From a virus, in IMG/VR virus record IMGVR_UViG_3300048876_000001, positions 1 through 28,376 of that record: DNA of 28,376 bases; one strand, 5' to 3'. How positions within the stretch are numbered: position 1 is the stretch's first letter; each line of letters opens with the position of its first letter. Positions 7,948 to 12,962 of this stretch are shown here, one piece after another. The notes beneath the pieces were generated by a model. That model searched no databases, had not been told where the DNA came from, and was given only the letters and a program-made list of their open reading frames with translations. The position numbers were made by a program, and so were the translations under genes.

Positions 7948-8895
7948 TTACATTGCTGATGACGGTGCCGGTGTAAACGGCGTGCCGCCAAAGCGGGTCT
8001 TGAAATTGTTTGTCTCTGCTGTGCCGTTGGCCCGTAGTGTGCCCGCACAAGTTGTCAGAGTCTTGTCACAGCCCTTGATGACCGCGAACGTGTCACCGGC
8101 AGCCACAGGCAAGAGCCAAGGGACCGTCATGCTCAGCGTCCCGCTTGCATTCAGCTTCACCGTCTGACTCAGCCCGGCATTTGCTCCCGTAAGACACGTC
8201 ACCACTCCCTGTGCAAAGTACCCCGCCGCTTGAGGGAAGGCCGCCACCGGGCTGAGCACATACTGCGTGCTTCCCGTTGCTGCCGTGAAGTCCACGGTGA
8301 AGTTGGCCGCGCTGAGTCCACAGTTGCCGTCCGCGAAACTCCAAGGGCAATTGCTCTGCAAAAGACGTGAAGGCACTTTGAGGTTGAGAAGAAAGAAAGG
8401 GTCAGCGCAATCAAATTGCAGAAGGTTCATGTCAAGCACAGGCCGGGTGGTGATGGTGCCCTGAAACTTTGTCTCAAAGACCTGGACACCGCCGTATTGT
8501 CCAAGCGGCATGTACGCGGCGTACACCCACACCGTGGCTCCGTCAAAAAGGTGATTAAACGCGGCATTGAGTATGCCTATGCTGAGGCCCGGGTACATGG
8601 CTCCCATCTGCGGTATACAGCTCAGAGACATGGTATTGCTTTTGCACTTGGAGTCAGCCTCAGACGTTATCTTTCCCCGGCTCCAAACGCCATAGCTCAC
8701 GGACTTAAACGTCACGGCAACCCCGGCCACGGGAGACAGCGCAATGGGGACCGTGATGTCCCACTGTCCGTCCGTGGCGTACAACGTCTCCCCCGTGGGC
8801 AGACTGATAGCGAAGCACTGAGCCATGTGACACGTGGGGTTGCTGTCCCACCACGCCAAAGCCGCTGAGAGTGTTGGCCCAATCATCCGCTTCAT
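7948..8895 (-). CDS. Tail hub protein, DUF2163/phage BR0599 family
   Basis: A 315 aa protein with the hallmarks of DUF2163 (TIGR02218; RcGTA g13). The N-terminus has the PTLSAALAWWDSNPTCHMAQCF start. A late region contains Cys183/Cys192 (NCPWSFADGNC) and Cys276/Cys283 (GCDKTLTTC), and the C-terminus ends in FGGTPFTPAPSS, matching the family's F-GG-P-F-x-P signature. In RcGTA and in the related lambda L protein the conserved cysteines hold an iron-sulfur cluster. The same is inferred here. It should form the ring between the distal tail protein and the J-like tip. The start overlaps the zinc-ribbon gene stop (ATGA), and the stop is 10 bases before the peptidase start, leaving room for the ribosome site. 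Confidence 0.85.
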   Translation of the reverse strand: MKRMIGPTLSAALAWWDSNPTCHMAQCFAISLPTGETLYATDGQWDITVPIALSPVAGVAVTFKSVSYGVWSRGKITSEADSKCKSNTMSLSCIPQMGAMYPGLSIGILNAAFNHLFDGATVWVYAAYMPLGQYGGVQVFETKFQGTITTRPVLDMNLLQFDCADPFFLLNLKVPSRLLQSNCPWSFADGNCGLSAANFTVDFTAATGSTQYVLSPVAAFPQAAGYFAQGVVTCLTGANAGLSQTVKLNASGTLSMTVPWLLPVAAGDTFAVIKGCDKTLTTCAGTLRANGTAETNNFKTRFGGTPFTPAPSSAM

Positions 8896-9101
8896 AGCGT
8901 CACCCGCATTTTCTTCAGCAAAGCAATGTCAGACGGGGTGAAGGCTCCGTCCACGTCCTCCCCGGCAACCACTCCCCGGCCCGGGACATACGCTAGACTC
9001 ACCCCACATCGGGAGTTGGCACAGATGATGATGTCCTCATCCGTCCGCCGCACGTGGGAGCCACAATGCGGGCAACCAAAGTTTGAGATGTAAGTCCTCA
9101 T
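8892..9101 (-). CDS. Small zinc-ribbon protein in the tail operon
   Basis: A 69 aa protein with Cys10-x2-Cys13 and Cys27-x4-Cys32 (CPHC, CANSRC), typical of a zinc ribbon, then a helical C-terminus (PSDIALLKKMRV). It is wedged between the DUF2460 and DUF2163 tail-tip genes with ATGA overlaps on both sides, so it is clearly translated with them. No RcGTA counterpart sits at this place. It may be a tail assembly factor or a small virion part. The function is not known. Confidence 0.75.
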   Translation of the reverse strand: MRTYISNFGCPHCGSHVRRTDEDIIICANSRCGVSLAYVPGRGVVAGEDVDGAFTPSDIALLKKMRVTL

Positions 9102-9925
9102 GCAAACACACTCTCAAAGTCAATTGAGCCGCATGACCACAACCACCCGCCGCTGTTCTTAGACACACGGCCCAAGTCCTTCAGGGTGTCATCTGTGAAT
9201 TGGCAAAGGTATTGAAACTGCCCTTGCCATGTGAGCACCGCGTTTAGAGGCGGGGCAAATGGGGCAAGGGCACCGCTCACCCATTGTTGAAAGGTGACAA
9301 CTCCCGTGGTAGAAACAACGGCAACAATGCCCGTGCCCGTTGTGGGGGTGACCGCGTAAGTGTTTAGGGCATTCCCGTTGAGAAACACAGCCACGTTGCT
9401 GACGTTCTGGAGAATGTCCACACCCATGCCAATGGCCCGGGCAAGCTGGAATTGATTAGACGCTCCGTCCCCCTTCAGGCCCATGGGTGCTGCCGCCCCC
9501 AGGGTCACGTTGAGCATCAAGCTTTGGTCAGCGTCCGGGCCTCCGTCCGGGTTTTCCACCGCGCTGTCATTGGGGTCCGTAAACAAGAAGAAGCCCGCCC
9601 CGCCGCACGTTGCCATGAACAACCCAAGGAAGTTTTGCAAGACACTGAATTGCACAGACTCCCCACCAAGGACCATGTTGAGGTCAAGGCTGAAGTCCCA
9701 CGTTGGGTATGGCTTGAAGCTAATGGCACTCCGGCCCCGGCCACTTGCGGGCTTTTGCACACTGCTGTTGAAGCTCGGGGTCTTGTGAAAGCCACTCTTC
9801 ACAAGGCTCCACGGGATGCCAAGGTCACACACGGGGTATGCCCCTGCCGGGGCGGTGCTTCCTCCGCTGCCGGAGACAAGCCGTGAGGACCAATACGGGG
9901 GCACGTAGGGTGGTATGAATGTCAT
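9098..9925 (-). CDS. Distal tail protein, DUF2460 family
   Basis: A 275 aa protein of the DUF2460/TIGR02217 type (RcGTA g12). Visible marks: an N-terminal Pro/Tyr-rich segment (PPYVPPYWSSRLVSGSGGS), a central GFFLFTDPND motif at ~111-120 (the family's F-D-P-x-D) and a C-terminal beta segment with YLCQFTDDTL and SIDFESVF. These proteins cap the tail tube and connect it to the hub. It opens the tail-tip group of the leftward operon. The start overlaps the stop of the 38 aa membrane peptide (ATGA), and the stop overlaps the zinc-ribbon start. Its nearest functional partners (tape measure, tube) lie on the opposite strand 10 kb away. Confidence 0.85.
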   Translation of the reverse strand: MTFIPPYVPPYWSSRLVSGSGGSTAPAGAYPVCDLGIPWSLVKSGFHKTPSFNSSVQKPASGRGRSAISFKPYPTWDFSLDLNMVLGGESVQFSVLQNFLGLFMATCGGAGFFLFTDPNDSAVENPDGGPDADQSLMLNVTLGAAAPMGLKGDGASNQFQLARAIGMGVDILQNVSNVAVFLNGNALNTYAVTPTTGTGIVAVVSTTGVVTFQQWVSGALAPFAPPLNAVLTWQGQFQYLCQFTDDTLKDLGRVSKNSGGWLWSCGSIDFESVFA

Positions 9926-10038
9926 TTAAGTCTCCGGGGCTTGGTCAAAACGGTTAATAGCACAGCAGCAAGAAGCACAAGGGCAATCACTACACCGTCA
10001 TGGTCCATGAGCCACAGAAAGACATACTCTTTCGTCAC
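9922..10038 (-). CDS. Membrane micropeptide, 38 aa
   Basis: The frame starts at a GTG overlapping the stop of the 31 aa peptide (GTGA) and ends overlapping the DUF2460 start (ATGA). The peptide has an acidic N-terminal part, a single hydrophobic span (VVIALVLLAAVLLTVL at about 17-32) and a basic end (TKPRRLK). That suggests an N-out/C-in single-pass protein. No family is recognised. Overlaps on both sides and the clean transmembrane profile support it. Confidence 0.55.
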   Translation of the reverse strand: MTKEYVFLWLMDHDGVVIALVLLAAVLLTVLTKPRRLK

Positions 10039-10130
10039 AAGAGCCTCCAAAGAGCACGCACTGCGACACACAGCCAAGCGTCAAACACAACCATAAAAGC
10101 CAATATCTTCAAGATGGGGTGTTGATTCAT
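10035..10130 (-). CDS. Membrane micropeptide, 31 aa
   Basis: A 31-codon frame starting at the ATG that overlaps the stop of the M50-like protease gene (ATGA) and ending in GTGA with the next micropeptide. It is hydrophobic over about residues 6-23 (ILKILAFMVVFDAWLCVAV) with Arg near the C-terminus. It is probably a single membrane span. Two membrane micropeptides directly after an intramembrane-type protease could be its partners or substrates. That is speculation from position only. Confidence 0.55.
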   Translation of the reverse strand: MNQHPILKILAFMVVFDAWLCVAVRALWRLL

Positions 10131-10495
10131 CGTGCGCACCGTGCCCGCGTTTTTAGTTCTGTCATCTTATTGAGGCACCACAATGCACGGCTCCCATCTG
10201 AGCCACGGAGCGGCAGAAGGTTGCACACGCCAAAGCAAAGGTTTGCCGTGAAGAAAGCCCCACCACCGGGGAAGGTCAACAGAGCAAAGGCCAAGTTGAT
10301 ACCCGGACCGGCAAGCGACACCATGAGGTCATCGAACGGGGGGCCTTGCTCTCGCACGATGCCAACGCCACGCCACCCAATGAAGACCCGCTTGACCTGG
10401 ATGCCAAAAAAGACCGCTGTTAAATAGTGGGCGGCCTCATGGACAAGGACCGCAAAAAGAACGTTGAGAATGAGCAAAGAAGCTTCCATATTCAC
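10127..10495 (-). CDS. Miniature M50/site-2-type metalloprotease
   Basis: A 122 aa hydrophobic protein with both signatures of the site-2 protease (M50) core: HEAAH at residues 19-23 inside the first hydrophobic helix (zinc ligands His19 and His23, catalytic Glu20) and NLLPLRGSDG at about 92-101, with Asp100 as third ligand, inside a later hydrophobic stretch (LAGPGINLAFALL between them). M50 proteases cut proteins within membranes, often to release regulators. It is near the minimum size for the fold. The start is the GTG at 10495 (overlapping the upstream TGA) or the ATG two codons on. It is coupled to the membrane micropeptides and tail genes. Activity is inferred from motifs. Confidence 0.7.
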   Translation of the reverse strand: MNMEASLLILNVLFAVLVHEAAHYLTAVFFGIQVKRVFIGWRGVGIVREQGPPFDDLMVSLAGPGINLAFALLTFPGGGAFFTANLCFGVCNLLPLRGSDGSRALWCLNKMTELKTRARCAR

Positions 10496-10701
10496 CGGCC
10501 TTGGTATGGGACTGGACTCTCCAGATTCATCTCTTCAGTGATGCGGGACTGAAGGGCAATACGCTCTTCCCGGATTGCGTCCGTTTGGCCTTGGATGTAG
10601 ACACGTGTCACGGCCAAGGCCAATAGCTCCCGCTTGAGCGGGGACAGCGGGTCAATGACACAACGCGGGAAGTCATTCAGCGGGTTTTCCAGGTTGTACA
10701 T
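10492..10701 (-). CDS. Hypothetical protein, 69 aa
   Basis: The start is the ATG at 10701, with GGAGG about seven bases upstream lying inside the end of the preceding gene. The upstream continuation of the frame looks non-coding. The N-terminal third is Pro/Asp-rich (ENPLNDFPRCVIDPLSP). The rest is one long charged helix (ELLALAVTRVYIQGQ, AIREERIALQSRITEEM) that could form a coiled coil. Its stop overlaps the protease start (GTGA). No family is recognised. Confidence 0.65.
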   Translation of the reverse strand: MYNLENPLNDFPRCVIDPLSPLKRELLALAVTRVYIQGQTDAIREERIALQSRITEEMNLESPVPYQGR

Positions 10702-10843
10702 CAGATGCCTCCAGTTCGGTAACGTGGGTGTCATCGAAGTGCTTGACCTTGGGCCAATGGCTGTTGATGTACGCAACGGCCCGGAGCATCCGGCACCGGT
10801 CCGTACAGGCACCGGAGCGGATAAGCAGCTCAGTTACTTTCAT
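10673..10843 (-). CDS. Hypothetical protein, 56 aa
   Basis: The ATG at 10843 has GGAAG five bases upstream, within the end of the FlbD-like gene (14-nt overlap). It overlaps the next gene by 29 bases. The protein begins KVTELLIRSGACTDRC and has a short helical middle (MLRAVAYINSHW) and an acidic C-terminus. No family is recognised. Position and ribosome site support translation in the leftward operon. Confidence 0.55.
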   Translation of the reverse strand: MKVTELLIRSGACTDRCRMLRAVAYINSHWPKVKHFDDTHVTELEASDVQPGKPAE

Positions 10844-11039
10844 AAAACTTCCGAATGATGCCGGTGACATATGTGTATGAGCGGTTGATGTTGTGTGCCG
10901 TGCCGCTTGTCATGCGGACAATGCAGAGGTCATGGTCCTTTGGGTCTTGCTCAACGGACTCAATCAAGTCCGGCTCAATTGCAACGAGGACGGTGTCATT
11001 GCCAACTTCAAGGCTTACGGACTTCATGAGTGCAATCAC
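10830..11039 (-). CDS. FlbD-like small protein, 69 aa
   Basis: The start is the GTG at 11039, which overlaps the upstream stop (GTGA) and has a strong GGAGG seven bases upstream. An ATG four codons on has no ribosome site. The pattern VLVAIEPDLIESVEQDP, then a beta strand CIVRMTSGTAHNI, then a helix TYVTGIIRKFYES resembles the FlbD family (family pattern: asparagine-proline-aspartate-leucine-isoleucine, strand, helix). FlbD-like proteins occur in flagellar operons and in phages. Their phage role is not defined. The resemblance is by eye and could be a coincidence of a common small beta-beta-alpha shape. Confidence 0.6.
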   Translation of the reverse strand: MIALMKSVSLEVGNDTVLVAIEPDLIESVEQDPKDHDLCIVRMTSGTAHNINRSYTYVTGIIRKFYESN

Positions 11040-11623
11040 TTCGTCACCTCCGTGGTGAGGTACTTCACGAGGATTTCCGCTTGAGCGGACATAGCAGCGG
11101 ACCAAACAGCGGACTCAGCAGCGGACCAAACAGCGGACTCAGCAGCGGACCAAGCAGCGGACATAGCAGCGGACGCAGCAGCGGACGCAGCAGCGGACCA
11201 AGCAGCGGACCTAGCAGCGGACGCAGCAGCGGACTCAGCAGCGGACATAGCAGCGGACGCAGCAGCGGACCAAGCAGCGGACCTTTGCAGCGCCGTTATT
11301 GTCCCGTTTGCGAAGTCCCGGGCGGCCTGAATTGCGAGTCTTGGCCGGTCATCGTTGGGGTAATACTTGAGCCACTCCGGCAAAGCCATCTCAGCGAAGT
11401 CAGCGGCCAAGAAGCGGGCAACCTTCTCACAGTCCTCCGCCGTTGCTGTTAGTGCCCACAGAGCGTCCTCAATACCGTTGGTCTTCAAGATGGTCAGTAT
11501 GTTAATGGGCTCGTCAGTGCCATACGAAAGGCCAAGAGCCTCACGGAGGACGCGGTAACGCGGCGTGCAAGCGCAGGCGCTACGCAACAGCGCAAACGTG
11601 GTAGTAAGGACAATCTTTTTCAT
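11036..11623 (-). CDS. Ala-rich SAAx-repeat protein, Imm5-like
   Basis: A 195 aa protein. Residues ~35-105 match the front of a widespread small family: GIEDALWALTATAED, an acidic helical part, then NDDRPRLAIQAARDFANG. Residues ~115-182 are 17 copies of a 4-residue unit Ser-Ala-Ala-x, x being Trp, Ala, Met, Glu or Arg, with Val for one Ala in two copies. The end, QAEILVKYLTTEV, is also typical. Such proteins are often annotated as Imm5-type putative immunity proteins, and similar ones are common in phages. Their function there is unknown. The repeat should form one long Ala-rich helix or helical stack. The start ATG has no obvious ribosome site but abuts a possible upstream small frame. It ends coupled to the FlbD-like gene. 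Confidence 0.65.
   Translation of the reverse strand: MKKIVLTTTFALLRSACACTPRYRVLREALGLSYGTDEPINILTILKTNGIEDALWALTATAEDCEKVARFLAADFAEMALPEWLKYYPNDDRPRLAIQAARDFANGTITALQRSAAWSAAASAAMSAAESAAASAARSAAWSAAASAAASAAMSAAWSAAESAVWSAAESAVWSAAMSAQAEILVKYLTTEVTK
11084..11287. repeat. 12-bp tandem repeat, 17 units
   Basis: On the + strand the unit is AGCGGACnnAGC with the variable bases mainly in positions 8-9; 16 full copies plus a partial one run without interruption. It lies wholly inside the Imm5-like gene and encodes Ser-Ala-Ala-x. Units of 12 bases can be gained or lost without changing frame, so length variation between related phages is expected. Confidence 0.9.
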
Positions 11624-11785
11624 TTAGCGGGCTGCTTTTCTGCGATTGTGCCGTGAGCTAAGTGAGCGGTCACGCTGTCCCCGGGTGCGGGGCCTGTGTC
11701 CGCCGTTAGCGTGCAAAGGTACCGGGATGCCACGCGTGGGTTGGTTTGCGCCGATGCTGAGCAAGTCAATAAGAAGCCAATCCAT
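11624..11785 (-). CDS. Doubtful small frame before the repeat protein, 53 aa
   Basis: The frame has an ATG preceded by AGGGGG four bases upstream, and its TAA directly abuts the repeat protein ATG. Its Arg/Ser-rich product looks poorly coding. The frame shifted by one base reads more like protein: GFLLTCSASAQ, a signal-peptide-like end, then a polar segment ending EKQPAK. It also has a TGA overlapping the next ATG in the ATGA style used elsewhere. That frame has no standard start codon. Either one is translated, or the region is a leader. Confidence 0.25.
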   Translation of the reverse strand: MDWLLIDLLSIGANQPTRGIPVPLHANGGHRPRTRGQRDRSLSSRHNRRKAAR

Positions 11786-11794
11786 ACTTCCCCC

Positions 11795-12055
11795 TTAAAC
11801 GTTGTAGAAGACCCATTTCTCCGGGGTGCATTCGATACTTCCGCACCGTATCTGTACTTCCCCGGCTGCCTTCTGCCGCGTAAGACGGACGATTGTGGCG
11901 AAGTCCTCAGCGAGTCCCGCGCGTTCGATACGTTGTAAGCCTCTGTGTGCTAACTGACGGGCATTAAATTCCGATATTCCCAAACGCTTGGCGATGTCTG
12001 CGTATTCCAAAGTTGTTCCCCTTCTGTGGTTGATGTATCCACTGTATGACGACAC
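11795..12055 (-). CDS. Sigma-70 region-4-like HTH protein, 86 aa
   Basis: The first gene of the leftward operon. Residues ~14-38, TTLEYADIAKRLGISEFNARQL, followed by HRGLQRIERA, closely resemble the helix-turn-helix of sigma factor region 4, which contacts the -35 element. No region 2 is visible, so it cannot be a complete sigma factor. Stand-alone region-4-like proteins can act as activators, anti-sigma binders or late regulators. The start is the GTG at 12055, immediately after an in-frame TGA. A TTG 14 codons on has a better ribosome site (AAGGGG) but would cut into the helix preamble. The C-terminus (QIRCGSIECTPEKW) is short and polar. It is a good candidate regulator of the divergent operons. 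Confidence 0.6.
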   Translation of the reverse strand: MSSYSGYINHRRGTTLEYADIAKRLGISEFNARQLAHRGLQRIERAGLAEDFATIVRLTRQKAAGEVQIRCGSIECTPEKWVFYNV

Positions 12056-12126
12056 TCAATAACGCCACCATAGCACTACAGTCGTATCCGTGTGACACCG
12101 AAAAAAGAAATACTCAGACTGTCACA
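12056..12126. promoter_or_regulatory. Divergent start region with inverted repeat
   Basis: Leftward and rightward gene sets start here only 36 bases apart, so both promoters must overlap this region or the gene starts. TGTGACA (12091-12097) and TGTCACA (12120-12126) are perfect 7-bp inverted arms separated by 22 bases, about two helical turns between arms, as in operators bound by dimeric regulators. No convincing -35/-10 pair is visible on either strand, which would fit a phage-specific promoter. Confidence 0.4.
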
Positions 12127-12430
12127 AAGCCCCGTGGATTCAGGTAGTGTGGCAATTGTTACCGAGAAGTGGCGTTATGAAGTGGCGTCAGAAGGGAGCA
12201 TGACCGTGCAAGTGACGAAAGTACCGCCCGGAGCAGCAAAGGGCAGCGGCCCATATAGACCAAGAGGCGCGGCGAAGTCCGCAAAGAACACGTACAACCG
12301 TCTGTTTCATTCAGCGGCCACGAGACGCGGGTCTGGCCGCACTGTACCGGGCGGCATACCGGAGGGCGTTGTATTCGCCCGTGAAGAGGCTGCCGCAGGC
12401 AGCGGGCTTGCGGAAGATTGTCACCGCTAA
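12092..12430 (+). CDS. Hypothetical basic protein, 112 aa
   Basis: The frame opens at a GTG with no ribosome site. An internal ATG at 12200 is preceded by AAGGGAG at very short spacing. Codons in the second half look used (a KSAKNTYNRLF segment). Basic and Gly/Pro-rich (GPYRPRGAAKSAKN). It overlaps the next frame by 62 bases, which is unusual here. First in the rightward set, where a small terminase subunit would often be, but no DNA-binding HTH is seen, so that role is not claimed. Confidence 0.35.
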   Translation: MTPKKEILRLSQSPVDSGSVAIVTEKWRYEVASEGSMTVQVTKVPPGAAKGSGPYRPRGAAKSAKNTYNRLFHSAATRRGSGRTVPGGIPEGVVFAREEAAAGSGLAEDCHR

Positions 12431-12638
12431 AGAGGCGGACAATTTTCTCTCTCGTGTTTTGTTGCCCTCTGAAAGCCGTGGCCCACGCCCTTGGTGCTCA
12501 GCTCCACGCGTTCTGCTTGACGCAATACCGGACAACCCGGAGCTGTTTGTTTGTAATGACAGACGGCATTTTATGGACCGCTTTGACCCGCTTGTCACAT
12601 TTGAGGCGGTGATGGCGCAAGAGGATACGAATGCCTAA
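12369..12638 (+). CDS. Hypothetical protein, 89 aa
   Basis: The only available start is a TTG at 12369 with GGAGG three bases away, closer than normal. Codon choice over the last 70 codons looks genuine (an IPDNPELFVCNDRRHFMDRFDPLVTFEAVM segment). It overlaps the next gene by 8 bases, with that gene's ribosome site (GAGG) inside its end. It could belong to the packaging module by position. No family recognised. Confidence 0.45.
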   Translation: MYSPVKRLPQAAGLRKIVTAKEADNFLSRVLLPSESRGPRPWCSAPRVLLDAIPDNPELFVCNDRRHFMDRFDPLVTFEAVMAQEDTNA

Positions 12639-12816
12639 GTTCGATTACAAGCAGCGTGCCGCAACCCCGGAGTACCGCAAGAATTGTGAGCGCATCTTCA
12701 ACACGTGTGCTCATGACTTGGTCACGTACAGATTTGGCAACGCGTATTGCATAGCGTGTGGTCAGCACGTTGGCCCGGCTTTGTTCCCAACCAATGACAC
12801 GGGGGCTGCCCGATGA
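12631..12816 (+). CDS. Small protein with CxxC, 61 aa
   Basis: The ATG at 12631 is preceded by GAGG at seven bases. The 61 aa product is basic at the N-terminus (PKFDYKQRAATPEYRKNCER) and has Cys39-x2-Cys-type YCIACGQHVG, plus further Cys at NCERIFNTCAHD. Four cysteines and histidines in 30 residues could bind zinc. The stop overlaps the next gene as ATGA. Unrecognised. Confidence 0.6.
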   Translation: MPKFDYKQRAATPEYRKNCERIFNTCAHDLVTYRFGNAYCIACGQHVGPALFPTNDTGAAR

Positions 12817-12962
12817 TGCCCGCCGTTCACATCCGTTACCGCTTTTGGCTGTACGCGGCCATCCTCGCGTATGAGACAAGCCGGGCACCGTTCGCCGTTG
12901 CCAAGGCACTACAGCAGTTATCCGCAGTGTGCCTTGCCCGCGTCGTAAAGGTGGCCCGTTGA
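12813..12962 (+). CDS. Small helical protein, 49 aa
   Basis: It begins with two ATG codons (ATGATG), the first overlapping the upstream TGA. The product is Ala/Arg-rich and helical (YRFWLYAAILAYETSRAPFAVAKALQQL in outline), possibly amphipathic and membrane-associated. Its TGA overlaps the TTG start of the terminase gene (TTGA), so it is translationally linked to packaging. No family is recognised. Confidence 0.55.
   Translation: MMPAVHIRYRFWLYAAILAYETSRAPFAVAKALQQLSAVCLARVVKVAR

Noticed and set aside
7938-8048. N-terminal extension of the NlpC/P60 protein
   Set aside because: It lies entirely inside the DUF2163 gene. GGAG and the conserved domain start support the ATG at 7937.
11084-11287. 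Tandem repeat as a CRISPR-like or origin iteron array
   Set aside because: Units are contiguous, 12 bp, in frame with a protein-coding repeat and without spacers.
11030-11452. Rightward Ser-Gly-rich repeat frame opposite the Imm5-like gene
   Set aside because: It is the antisense reading of the 12-bp repeat. The leftward frame has the family motifs, coupling and ribosome context.
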